A stretch of DNA of 19,306 bases from positions 1 through 19,306 of the forward strand of contig CALBHX010000106.1 of NCBI GenBank assembly GCA_937892925.1, written 5' to 3'. The translations under genes and the position numbers were made by a program. The notes beneath the pieces were generated by a model, which was given only the letters and a program-made list of their open reading frames with translations, did no database searches and was not told where the DNA came from. Below, one piece after another: positions 1 to 7,765 of the stretch (the first letter of the stretch is position 1; every line of letters starts with the position of its first letter). This DNA comes from an uncultured Lentisphaeraceae bacterium. GTDB lineage: Bacteria > Verrucomicrobiota > Kiritimatiellia > RFP12 > DVOR01.

Positions 1-342
1 CCCTGCCGCCACCGACAGAAATGTACCAAAGATCCGCCGCTTACAGTAATAGCATCTGTCCGGCGGATTATCAGCCAATACCGCATCTTCAAGCGGATTC
101 CCGGAAATCACCTGCGCAGGTGCCCCTAACCGCAAAGCCTCCTGCTGCGCCTGAGCCGTTTCATCGTGCGGCTGAAACGGTGAAGCATACGTCAAAACCA
201 AAAGCGGAAACGGCTGCTCCTGCCGACACACCGTCAGCGCCGCAAGCAGCGTGGTGCTATCAATCCCTCCGGAAAACGCCACTGCTACACCATCGGCACA
301 TTCTGCCTGAATCCACGCCTTCAATCGTTCAAGGAGCAACAT
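1..342 (-). CDS. larE: LarE, sulfur transferase for nickel-pincer cofactor (partial, 3' end cut by window)
   Basis: LarE is an ATP-dependent PP-loop enzyme that converts the two carboxylates of pyridinium-3,5-biscarboxylate mononucleotide to thiocarboxylates, giving the sulfur ligands of the nickel-pincer cofactor. Reading leftwards from ATG at 342, 114 codons stay open to the window edge. The PP-loop motif SGGIDST lies at residues 24-30, and the LarE-typical RCYYCK lies at residues 96-101 (C97, C100). The start lies inside the last codons of larC (14-bp overlap), so translation is probably coupled. No strong ribosome binding site is seen (AAGG about 13 nt upstream). The C-terminal half, which would tell a cysteine-sacrificing LarE from an iron-sulfur type, lies outside the window. 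Identification is by motif and by the larBC context. Confidence 0.9.
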   Translation of the reverse strand, partial: MLLLERLKAWIQAECADGVAVAFSGGIDSTTLLAALTVCRQEQPFPLLVLTYASPFQPHDETAQAQQEALRLGAPAQVISGNPLEDAVLADNPPDRCYYCKRRIFGTFLSVAAG

Positions 343-1534
343 ACGCCTGCGCCGCCTTCATTGCCTGTTCAAACACCACCGGATACGGGAGCCCTCTGGC
401 CTCCGCCGCCGCACGCACGCTGTCGCTCTCCGGATAACACCGTACACACGCGCCAAACGTGCACCGCTTGGCCTGAATCTGCCCCATCGGCGTCTCCAAT
501 AAAACCATTTCCCGCGCCATACAAAAACGTTCCACCGGGTAATACCGCACACCAATCGTCGTTGTTTCCCGAAAGAGCACCTCCGCCGCCCGTTCCAGCA
601 GCGGTTCATCCACCAACGCCTGAAGCTGATACGCCGGGCGCCCTTTCTTCATGAAACAGGGGGCAAAACATACATCCCGTGCGCCCAATTGCCGCAGTCG
701 GTCAGCCGCCACCGCCAGCATTTCGCCGGAACAGTCGTCCAGATTCGCCTCTAGGCAATGGAGCCGCCCGCCGCCCCCCTCCGGGGAAATCCATTGCAGG
801 CGCAAAAAGTTCGGGCAGCCAAAGTCGCGTTTCCCAAACCCAACGCCCACACGCTCAATGCGGTAAGCCTGCGGCAGCGCGGCCTGCGTCCGCAGCGCAG
901 CGGCCAGCGCCATGCCCGTGGGCGTAACCCGCTCACCCAGCACCGCCGAGGGGCGCAGCGCAATACCATACGCCTGCGCGATGTTCAGCACCGCCGGCAC
1001 CGGCACCGGCAGCACGCCATGCGCACAAGTTACTGTCCCCTGCCCCTCCGCAAATCCCGTAACCACACACGCCGCCGGCTGTAAATCATCCACCAGCACC
1101 GCCGCGCCAACGATATCAGCCAACGAATCCAGTGCTCCCACCTCATGAAAATGGATTTCATCGATCGGCCGGCCATGCGCCTTGGCCTCTGCCTCGGCCA
1201 CAATTCGGAACGTCCGCTCTGCCAGCCTGCGGGCGCCCGGGCTGATCGGTAACTGCTCCAAAATCTGCATCACGTCCGCCAGATTCCGCCCATGATGCCC
1301 CGAATGCCCCGCGGTCTCCGCATGGGCGTGATGATGCGCCAGATGTACGTCAAAGTCATGCCCCGCAAATCCCTGCTTCACCTGCCTGGAAACCGTGTAC
1401 GTAAGCCCTTCCGGCTCCAACGGCTTCAACGCAGCATCCAGTTTGGAGCGGTCGGCGCCCAAATCCAGCAGCGCGGCCACCAGCATATCCCCACTGATTC
1501 CGCATCCGCCATCCACATAAAGCCAGCGTTCCAT
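329..1534 (-). CDS. larC: LarC, nickel insertion protein for nickel-pincer cofactor
   Basis: LarC is the CTP-dependent cyclometallase that inserts nickel into the dithiolated pyridinium nucleotide, the last step of nickel-pincer nucleotide synthesis. The family N-terminus is clear (LYVDGGCGISGDMLVAALLD, residues 4-23). It is followed by a His-rich stretch, HFHEVGALDSLADIVGAA, then EANLDDCSGEML and CFMKKGRPAYQL in the C-terminal part. The protein is 401 aa, full family length, in one uninterrupted frame; the Lactobacillus gene is split into larC1/larC2 by a programmed frameshift. ATG at 1534 was chosen over a more upstream in-frame GTG/ATG because the family starts here. AAAGG lies about 10 nt upstream, and larB ends only 2 bp before it. 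The 3' end overlaps larE by 14 bp. Confidence 0.95.
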   Translation of the reverse strand: MERWLYVDGGCGISGDMLVAALLDLGADRSKLDAALKPLEPEGLTYTVSRQVKQGFAGHDFDVHLAHHHAHAETAGHSGHHGRNLADVMQILEQLPISPGARRLAERTFRIVAEAEAKAHGRPIDEIHFHEVGALDSLADIVGAAVLVDDLQPAACVVTGFAEGQGTVTCAHGVLPVPVPAVLNIAQAYGIALRPSAVLGERVTPTGMALAAALRTQAALPQAYRIERVGVGFGKRDFGCPNFLRLQWISPEGGGGRLHCLEANLDDCSGEMLAVAADRLRQLGARDVCFAPCFMKKGRPAYQLQALVDEPLLERAAEVLFRETTTIGVRYYPVERFCMAREMVLLETPMGQIQAKRCTFGACVRCYPESDSVRAAAEARGLPYPVVFEQAMKAAQAYVAP

Positions 1535-1536
1535 GT

Positions 1537-2238
1537 TCAAATGCCTTTCTGTCCCGGGCGCGGGCACCGCAGACGCAAGATTCGGCACGCCTGCACCGCC
1601 GCCCCAAAACCGTTGTCAATATTCACCACAGAAAGCCCCTCCGCACACGCATTCAGCATGGAAAGCAGCGGCGCAAGTCCCTGAAAAGACGCCCCGTAGC
1701 CCACAGACGTCGGCACCGCGATCACCGGCGCCTGCACCAGCCCGGCCACCACGCTCCCCAGCGCGCCCTCCATGCCTGCCACCACCAACACCACATCTGC
1801 CGCGCGAATGGCCTCCAGCCGGGCAAACAGACGGTGAATCCCCGCCACCCCGATATCATAAAACCGCTGCACCGCCGCGCCAAAGAACTGCGCCGTCTGG
1901 GCGGCCTCCTCCGCCACCGGCAAATCTGCCGTCCCTGCCGAGCAAATCGCCACCAGGCCGGGCAGTACGGCAGGCGGCTTTCCGGGAATGCTCAGCGCCA
2001 CCGTCCGCGCCGCCGGGTCATGCGTCACACCCGGGCAGTGCGTCAAAAGCGCCGCCGCCTGTTCAGGCGAGCACCGCGTTCCAAGCGTCGGCTGACCCGC
2101 TTCAGCAAACGCCCGGAAGATCCGCACCACCTGCTCCGTTGTCTTTCCCTGACAGAAGACCGTCTCCGCCATTCCCGTGCGGGCGGCGCGGCCGGCATCC
2201 AATTGTGCAAAGCCAAGATCTAAGGTTTCCGTTTCCAT
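1537..2238 (-). CDS. larB: LarB, pyridinium-3,5-biscarboxylic acid mononucleotide synthase
   Basis: LarB carboxylates and hydrolyses nicotinic acid adenine dinucleotide to form pyridinium-3,5-biscarboxylate mononucleotide, the first step of nickel-pincer cofactor synthesis. The protein is about 233 aa. It has the N-terminal LarB signature (DAGRAARTGMAETVFCQGKT) and a C-terminal PurE-like carboxylase domain containing CSAGTADLPVAEEA, VAGMEGALGSVVAGLV, PTSVGYGASF and VVNIDNGFGA. ATG at 2238 is preceded by AAGGA about 10 nt upstream. An in-frame GTG at 2256 would overlap the upstream stop as GTGA and add six residues; both starts are plausible. It is tightly coupled to the upstream QueH fusion gene and to larC downstream (2-bp gap). 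Confidence 0.93.
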   Translation of the reverse strand: METETLDLGFAQLDAGRAARTGMAETVFCQGKTTEQVVRIFRAFAEAGQPTLGTRCSPEQAAALLTHCPGVTHDPAARTVALSIPGKPPAVLPGLVAICSAGTADLPVAEEAAQTAQFFGAAVQRFYDIGVAGIHRLFARLEAIRAADVVLVVAGMEGALGSVVAGLVQAPVIAVPTSVGYGASFQGLAPLLSMLNACAEGLSVVNIDNGFGAAVQACRILRLRCPRPGQKGI

Positions 2239-2252
2239 TTCTTCCACATCCT

Positions 2253-4034
2253 TCACAACGAAGCCAGCGGAACAGACACCCCGCCATGCGTCCGGGAAAC
2301 CTCTGCGGCAAACGCCATCGCGTGCGCCTGAATGCTTTCATGAAAGCGCTCGGCATAATGAGCAGGCGGGAGCGACCGCAGCGCCAGCACCCAATCCGTC
2401 AGCAACCCGTCATTCCCCACCACATACGAGCTTTCATGCGCGGCATTTCCGCTTTCCAATGCCGCATCCCATACCGTTGTCGTGCGGTCGGCGAACCGCC
2501 GAATCACCAGGCGGCGGGCATCACCCAGAATCTCTCCGCCCGTAAAGAACAGTCGTGTTTCCCGATCACGCCCGAACGTATAGCTCTCCATCGCGTGCGA
2601 AACCGTTACGCCGTTTTCAAACAGCAGATTCACCACCTGATGATCCACCGCATCATTGCCGCCCGCATACACACATCGCCCCAGTGGCCCATGCAGCGCC
2701 CGTTCAATCCCCGCCGGAGACACATCCGGGAACATGTACCAGAGGCTCTGCGACTCTTTCAGCAGGCGGATGGCGGAATACGCACACGTCCGCTCAATGG
2801 CGGCCGGGCACGTCACGCACTGCGCCGCCGCCCCCGCCGGGGCGCACGCCGGGCGAAAATGTGCCAATCCGCCAAAGGACTGCACGCTCTGGCAGCGTGC
2901 ACCCACCCACCAGGCAAACAAATCAAAGTCATGGCTGCATTTCTGAAGAATCATCGGCGTACTTCGCCGGGTATCCCCCCAGGTGCCCCGGCAAAACGCC
3001 ATGGCCGCCTTATGAAATCCCACCGGTTCCAGATGACGAATGCTCACCAGCTCCCCCAATGCCCCGCTGCGAATCCACTCGGCAATCTTCATATAATAAG
3101 GCGTAAACCGCAGAATATGCCCAATCTGAACCAGCCGCCCGGACTCTCGAACCGCCGCATCCAGCACCACACACTCCTCCCACGTGGCGCCCACCGGCTT
3201 CTCCAGAAGCAGATGCAGCCCGCGTGCCAACGCCTGCATGGCCGCCGGAAAATGCAGCCGATCCGGCAGGGCAATCACCGCCGCCTCCGCGTCTGCCGCT
3301 GCCACCGCCTCGCTCCAATCCGAAAAGACCGCCTCCGCCGGGAGCGACAAACGCTCCGCCCACACCCGGCACTTCCGCGGATCCGGTTCAGCGATGGCCG
3401 TCACCTGCACATCCTGCGGATGCGCCAGCGCCCACCGTGCGTAAATCTCCCCGCGATAGCCCAGCCCCAGCAGCACCATCCGAAAAGGTTCCCGATGCCG
3501 AAGGGAAAACTCACACCCGCAATAGATCTGCCGATAAAGCCCGCGCTCCGCCGCCAGGCGGTTGGATTCCAGAAACCCATTCTGCTTCTTGAAGTCATAC
3601 GCACGGAAGGCAGCCCCGCCGACTTCCCGCCCAATGGCATGCAGAACCGCGCTCCGCTTGTGCGGAGACACTGTCAGGCTTGTGGTAAACGCCTCGCACC
3701 CCAACGCCCGCATCTGCCGGAACGCCCGCTCCAGAGAAAAGCGGAAGCACCGCGCGCACCGGCCGCCCCCTTCCCGACACTGTTCATAACCGGCCGCCAC
3801 ACACGCCCGCCACGCCGCATGATCCGGCGCATCCTCCGCCCAATCCACCCCCTCCGCGCGCGCCAGCGCCTCCGCCGCCGCACGCCGCCGCAGATACTCC
3901 GCATGCGGGTAGATATTGAAGTTGGAGAAAAACAGCACCGGCTCCCAACCCTCCGCTTTCAATACACGGATACAGTGCGACGCACAAACGCCGCAACACG
4001 TATGCAACAGGATCCGCCGTCTGGTTTCTGCCAT
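2253..4034 (-). CDS. Fusion protein: QueH-type epoxyqueuosine reductase domain + Gfo/Idh/MocA oxidoreductase
   Basis: This is a single 593-aa frame holding two complete domains. Residues about 1-180 match QueH, the non-cobalamin enzyme that reduces epoxyqueuosine to queuosine in tRNA. Visible features are LLHTCCGVCASHC (C13, C14, C17), RCARC (C93, C96), TTSLTVSPHKR, YDFKKQNGFLESNRLAAERG and YCGC (C172, C174), the usual iron-sulfur/iron ligands. From about residue 186 a Gfo/Idh/MocA NAD(P)-dependent oxidoreductase begins: Rossmann VLLGLGYRGEIYA, LEKPVG (about 277-282), GHILRFTPYY, SHDFDLFAWWVG and a CxxC-x7-C cluster (406-417). There is almost no linker and no obvious ribosome binding site before M186. 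ATG at 4034 starts the QueH domain cleanly, though no good ribosome binding site precedes it. The gene ends in a GTGA overlap with a possible larB start. Substrates of the oxidoreductase half are unknown. Confidence 0.9.
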   Translation of the reverse strand: MAETRRRILLHTCCGVCASHCIRVLKAEGWEPVLFFSNFNIYPHAEYLRRRAAAEALARAEGVDWAEDAPDHAAWRACVAAGYEQCREGGGRCARCFRFSLERAFRQMRALGCEAFTTSLTVSPHKRSAVLHAIGREVGGAAFRAYDFKKQNGFLESNRLAAERGLYRQIYCGCEFSLRHREPFRMVLLGLGYRGEIYARWALAHPQDVQVTAIAEPDPRKCRVWAERLSLPAEAVFSDWSEAVAAADAEAAVIALPDRLHFPAAMQALARGLHLLLEKPVGATWEECVVLDAAVRESGRLVQIGHILRFTPYYMKIAEWIRSGALGELVSIRHLEPVGFHKAAMAFCRGTWGDTRRSTPMILQKCSHDFDLFAWWVGARCQSVQSFGGLAHFRPACAPAGAAAQCVTCPAAIERTCAYSAIRLLKESQSLWYMFPDVSPAGIERALHGPLGRCVYAGGNDAVDHQVVNLLFENGVTVSHAMESYTFGRDRETRLFFTGGEILGDARRLVIRRFADRTTTVWDAALESGNAAHESSYVVGNDGLLTDWVLALRSLPPAHYAERFHESIQAHAMAFAAEVSRTHGGVSVPLASL

Positions 4035-4116
4035 GCGCCATATGCTAACAAAAGCCCGGCGCCGCGTCATACCTCGCGCGGCACACGCTGCACCGGCCGC
4101 CGCCCAAAACACGCAC

Positions 4117-5031
4117 CTACCGCATCACCTTGTCGAGCAGCGCTTCATAGCTGTCTACCACGTCATAAACCACATGCCCGCTGCTGATAGCCTTGAAATG
4201 CTCCCTGGCGCAGTGAACTTTCGATTCCTCAATGAGCCGGAGCTGCATGGAGTTCATGGAGCCTTTCGTCTCGGCAACGAAATAGATATGTTTCACCGTG
4301 CCTTTATAAAAGGCAATCGCCCAGTCCGGATTGTAGTGCCCAACGGGTGTGGCAATATAAAAGCTCTTCGGCAGCTTCACGTAAACCGCCACATCCGTGT
4401 TGGTGTCCAGATCGGCCGCAAAATCGCGTTCGTTTGTGGAATCATACACAATATGATCGTAGAGATGCCGCTGCGCTTTCATCGCGTTCACCCCAAGCTT
4501 ACCCTTGAGGGTTGGTGCGGTAAAGATGTTTGTATTGTAATGCTCGTCCAGCACATGGTAGGTAATGTGCTGAATAATGGTGGTTGCCTTTTCGTCATTG
4601 ATCAATGCGGCGGCTTTAAGGATAAACGCCTCCGGATTGGTCTTGAACTGCTCAAAAACGGCTTTCTCAATACCAGTCAGAATCGCAACAACGGCTTTTC
4701 GCGTCAAGCCTGTTTCCTCAACCAGCTTGCCGATCAAATCATACTTCACACTGCCGCTGGCGCGGATCTGTCTGCTGCTGTCGTAAGTCGATGACGTGGA
4801 CTTCGCAAAGGCGCTTCCGTCAAGGAGTGCCTCCTTTGACTGGATCTCATCCATTGCGCCAGCTTCCACCCTGAAATAAATCTTCGGCACACGGAGATCC
4901 AGGTTGATCGCGGCAATCGCCCGTTGAACCAGTTCATCGGTATCAAAGTCAACGGCATAGACGGATCTTGGGCTGATGCGTTTCCAGAGCGCCTTGAATT
5001 CCGGCACGCGCTCGGCCGTCAGATCAACCAC
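4117..5031 (-). pseudogene. C-terminal remnant of type III restriction enzyme Res subunit
   Basis: Type III Res subunits are about 900-1000 aa: an SF2 helicase motor followed by a C-terminal PD-(D/E)xK nuclease. Only the last 304 aa or so are present here, beginning around DLTAERVPEFKALW. It runs through AVDFDTDELVQRAI and LTGIEKAVFEQF to the nuclease motif: D in YNPDWAIAF, then VAETKG (about D236, E254, K256). The nuclease motif is intact. The helicase motifs are absent; upstream sequence in this frame is only the antisense-frame reading of a polyferredoxin gene, and no mod methyltransferase gene is nearby. A GTG at 5031 has GGAGGA directly against it, with spacing too short for a convincing start. 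The reading is less GC-rich than its neighbours, suggesting horizontal origin. It overlaps the 3' end of the polyferredoxin gene by 13 bp. I infer a deletion remnant; expression as a free nuclease domain cannot be excluded. Confidence 0.85.
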
Positions 5032-6485
5032 TCCTCCGATTCCTGCACCGCCGGCTGCTGCGGCTTCAGCAGATCGGCCGGATCCGCCGCCAGCACCTGC
5101 ACCTCCACCGGCCACACACGCACCGCCTTGATGGGGCGCACCGGGCACGGGTGCTCGCAGCTGCCGCACCCAATGCACAGCCGTGCATCCAGCACGGGAA
5201 TCAAAACGCCCGCAGCATTTTCGCGCATCCGAAGCGCCCCCGTGGGGCAGTGCTCCGCGCAGGCGCCGCACTCAAACTCCTCCGTGGCCGCCACACACAG
5301 CGTGAGATCCACCGCCGCAAGCCCCAGCCGCGTCCGCTTCTTGATGGCCGCATCCAGCGGGCGCAGCGCCCCCGTGGGACATACCTCCGTGCAGCGCGTG
5401 CAGTTAAACTCGCACATGCCCCGGTCAAACTCCAGATGCACCGCCCCGAACCGCCCCGCCGGGCGCAGCACCTGCCCCAGGCAATGCTGCACGCACAAGC
5501 GGCAATCCGTACATTTGGAAAGAAAGCGCTGGCGCGACCCCGCGCCGGGCGGGTAAATTCCCTCCCGCGCCACATTCGCCCGCGGCCCGTAGGCCGCATA
5601 GAGCGGCACGGTCTTCCGCGCCGCCGCGCCCACCACTGCACCTCCGGCCAGAAACGCCCCTGCCCGTAAAAAAGCCCGGCGGCCGGGAATGCGGCAGGCC
5701 GCATTCCGCCCATATGCAAGCGCATTCACCGGGCACACCGCCGCACAGGCCAGGCACCGGATGCACCGCCCATTGTCGAAAACTGCCGTTTTGGGATCCA
5801 GACACCCTGCCGGGCACGCCTGCACACATTTGCCGCACCGGATGCACCGCGCCGTAAAGCGAAACCCAAATGGAGCCATAGAGGCGCCGCAGGCCAGAAG
5901 CGCCCCCACCGGGCACAAACTGTTGCAGAAGAACCGCCGCCGCCAAAAGATCAGCACCGCCAGCGCCGCCAACGGCAGCCACCCGCAGGAAACCATCGCC
6001 CCAAACAGCGTAAACGGCTCCAGAAAGCGCATTCCCAGCGTCCAGCCGCCGATTAGCGCCGCGCCCCAGCAGCACACGCCAAGCCCTTTACGCAAAAGCA
6101 GCAGGCGCGGCTGCGGACGGTTCTTCCGCCAGAAGAAAAGTTTCCCCAGCACATCCTGCAAAATGCCCAGCGGGCACCCCACCGAACAGAACACGCGCCC
6201 CAAGAACAGCGTCAGCACCAGCCACCCGGCGGCCACTGCCGCCCCCGCCAGCGATGCCCGCCCGGCGGCCGCGAGCAGCGCCGGGCCGAACTGCCCTTTA
6301 GCCGCCAAAGCCAGGCCGTCGGCCGCCTCCCCAAAAGCCAGCGTGATCAACGCCGCCGAGCCCGCAGCCAACAGAATCCGCACGCCGCGCGCCATGCGCC
6401 AAAACCGCGACCGACCCCGCCGGGGCGCCCCCGAAACCGTTCCTGCGCCCGCCGCGCCCAAAGATGATTTTTCTGCCTGCCTCAT
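5019..6485 (-). CDS. Membrane-bound polyferredoxin, NapH-NapG-like fusion
   Basis: This 488-aa 4Fe-4S protein probably passes electrons across or along the membrane. The N-terminal half is NapH-like: hydrophobic helices around 36-55, 68-97, 135-160 and 168-182, with the family motifs FCSVGCPLG (about 99-107) and FFCNSLCPVG (185-194), then two ferredoxin motifs (C214-C224, C241-C251). An internal twin-arginine-like segment, GRRAFLRAGAFLAGGAVVG (268-286), starts a NapG-like half. That half has further cysteine clusters near 325-335, 358-369, 397-413 and 437-447. ATG at 6485 follows AGGA by about 8 nt and lies 31 bp after the DUF362 gene, so the two are probably cotranscribed. The C-terminus overlaps the Res remnant, and its last residues may have been changed by that junction. 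Donor and acceptor are not identifiable. Confidence 0.85.
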   Translation of the reverse strand: MRQAEKSSLGAAGAGTVSGAPRRGRSRFWRMARGVRILLAAGSAALITLAFGEAADGLALAAKGQFGPALLAAAGRASLAGAAVAAGWLVLTLFLGRVFCSVGCPLGILQDVLGKLFFWRKNRPQPRLLLLRKGLGVCCWGAALIGGWTLGMRFLEPFTLFGAMVSCGWLPLAALAVLIFWRRRFFCNSLCPVGALLACGASMAPFGFRFTARCIRCGKCVQACPAGCLDPKTAVFDNGRCIRCLACAAVCPVNALAYGRNAACRIPGRRAFLRAGAFLAGGAVVGAAARKTVPLYAAYGPRANVAREGIYPPGAGSRQRFLSKCTDCRLCVQHCLGQVLRPAGRFGAVHLEFDRGMCEFNCTRCTEVCPTGALRPLDAAIKKRTRLGLAAVDLTLCVAATEEFECGACAEHCPTGALRMRENAAGVLIPVLDARLCIGCGSCEHPCPVRPIKAVRVWPVEVQVLAADPADLLKPQQPAVQESEEWLI

Positions 6486-6516
6486 CCGCGTTTCCTGCTT
6501 CCTGCAGCCCAGGGGC

Positions 6517-7443
6517 TCACCCCTTCACCACCGGCTCCGGGGCACCTGCCTCCAAGCGAATCACCTCCATCTGCGCCTCCTCCAGTATGCCCAGCCCGTT
6601 CTTTGCCGCCAGCGCCAGATAGGGAATACTCTCCACAGGGAAGCGCAGCAGTTTGGCCGCCAGTACATCGATCGCCACGGGATCCGTCGAAAGCAGCTGA
6701 TAACGCAGCGTCCGAACATCCGTCAGCCCCACGCCAAGGGGGCCGTTCGTCTGCATCGTGCGGTAAGCATCCACTACATTCAATGTGGGCTTCCGATAAA
6801 GCGGCGCATCGGCGATGCACTGCGCCAGATTATTGCGGTGCATGAACTGCCGATCCCACACCAACCCCATAAAGTTCTTCAGCGCCGCCGTCATTTTTGC
6901 GCCGCCGTGGTTTTTCAGAATCGGCACATTGATGAAAACATCGGCCTCCAGAATGGCATGATGAATCTTGGCCTGCTTCATGCGCACCGCCTCCGGGCAC
7001 GCCGCCTCGCGGTAGGCCGAGACTTCGTGCGCCTCGGCCATCGTTCCGCCCGCAGCCTTCACCGCAGCCTCGATCCCGGAGTGTTCGTAACACTTTTTCC
7101 AGGCGTTGCACGTGTGATCAAAAACCGTTACGCCCGCCGCGCCCGCCGCCAGGCACTGCCGGACAATCTCCCCCACCAGATCCGGATGCGTGTTGGCGGC
7201 AAACTCCGGCGTGCGGTCCCACCCGATATTGGGCTTAACCACCACGCGCTGCCCCGGCTTGACAAACGCCGTGATGCCGCCCAGCGCGGCAATTCCCCGG
7301 CGAAACATCTCCGCCGGTTCTCCGCGCCGCACCACGACCACCCGGCTCCGCGCCGCATCAGCCGCCCCCTTGGCCGACAGAACCCCACCCGGCACAGCAG
7401 CAGCCAACCCGGCCATCGATTCCAGAAATGCTCTCCGATTCAT
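6517..7443 (-). CDS. DUF362 domain protein with twin-arginine leader
   Basis: The family has no firmly established reaction; members often sit beside ferredoxin-type proteins, as here. The 308-aa protein begins with NRRAFLESMAGLAAAVPGGVLS, a typical Tat leader, so it is likely exported folded. The DUF362 core is visible: VVVKPNIGWDRTPEFAANTHPDLV, TVFDHTCNAWKKCYEHSGI, FINVPILKNHGGAKMTAALKN, MGLVWDRQFMH, NVVDAYRTMQTNGP and STDPVAIDVLAAKLL. ATG at 7443 is preferred to the GTG one codon upstream because AAGGAG lies 6 nt before it. It is the first gene of a leftward unit with the polyferredoxin gene and has a candidate promoter at 7465-7475. I infer that the pair forms an extracytoplasmic redox module. 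Confidence 0.85.
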   Translation of the reverse strand: MNRRAFLESMAGLAAAVPGGVLSAKGAADAARSRVVVVRRGEPAEMFRRGIAALGGITAFVKPGQRVVVKPNIGWDRTPEFAANTHPDLVGEIVRQCLAAGAAGVTVFDHTCNAWKKCYEHSGIEAAVKAAGGTMAEAHEVSAYREAACPEAVRMKQAKIHHAILEADVFINVPILKNHGGAKMTAALKNFMGLVWDRQFMHRNNLAQCIADAPLYRKPTLNVVDAYRTMQTNGPLGVGLTDVRTLRYQLLSTDPVAIDVLAAKLLRFPVESIPYLALAAKNGLGILEEAQMEVIRLEAGAPEPVVKG

Positions 7444-7464
7444 CACGTTCTCCTTTATTCTCTT

Positions 7465-7475
7465 ATGTTAGCATA
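7465..7475 (-). promoter_or_regulatory. Candidate extended -10 promoter of the DUF362 gene
   Basis: On the minus strand the sequence reads TATGCTAACAT. TG followed one base later by TAACAT fits an extended -10 (4 of 6 bases). It lies 21 nt before the ATG, with AAGGAG between. No clear -35 was found. The same pattern precedes ilvD and gpmI, which supports it modestly. Confidence 0.4.
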
Positions 7476-7596
7476 TCCCTACCCCCTCCGAAAGGGTTGT
7501 CAGGCAGATTCCCACACATGCACACATCATGCCTCGCGCAGGCAGACACCCCCATGCCTCCACAGCCTAGGTTTAACCCGAAGCAGGCGCTGCCGG

Positions 7597-7633
7597 AACC
7601 CGGGGCGGACGCAAGACCGATCCGCCCCGGGTT
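7597..7633. repeat. 13-bp perfect inverted repeat in the DUF362/ilvD divergent region
   Basis: AACCCGGGGCGGA (7597-7609) is repeated as its exact reverse complement at 7621-7633, around an 11-nt loop. A third copy of the core CCGGGGCGGA lies at 7644-7653. There is no T-run on either side, so a classical terminator is unlikely. It could be an operator, a REP-like element or a structured transcript. The rest of the 320-bp intergenic region holds two promoter candidates and no gene I can support. Confidence 0.6.
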
Positions 7634-7720
7634 TGCCCTCAAGCCGGGGCGGATACGGACAGACGCCGGGCGGCACCGGTTCCCCGCCTGCCTGCCGCCC
7701 CGTTCCTGCCCCCGCAGATA

Positions 7721-7729
7721 TGCTAAACT
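7721..7729 (+). promoter_or_regulatory. Candidate extended -10 promoter of ilvD
   Basis: TGCTAAACT (preceded by TA) has the extended TG and a TAAACT hexamer with 4 of 6 matches to the sigma-70 -10 consensus. It lies about 36 nt upstream of the chosen ilvD start. No convincing -35 is present. If correct, the inverted repeat at 7597-7633 lies upstream of the start site and would act on DNA, not RNA. Confidence 0.35.
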
Positions 7730-7765
7730 ATCCGCGTTTTCAGAACTTGATTTGGAGAGATGATC

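Noticed and set aside
1533..4187. A very long plus-strand open frame (884 codons) opposite larB and the QueH fusion.
   Set aside because: It is rich in Pro, Arg, Ala and His, resembles no family, and is explained by GC-rich codon bias opposite well-identified minus-strand genes.
6508..6524. A small GGGG-TGAG-CCCC hairpin over the DUF362 stop codon.
   Set aside because: Four-bp stem with no T-run; too weak to call a terminator in GC-rich sequence.
7428..7763. A possible leader peptide or attenuator in front of ilvD.
   Set aside because: The frame has no run of Ile, Val or Leu codons, starts inside the DUF362 gene, and the hairpin lies upstream of the likely promoter.
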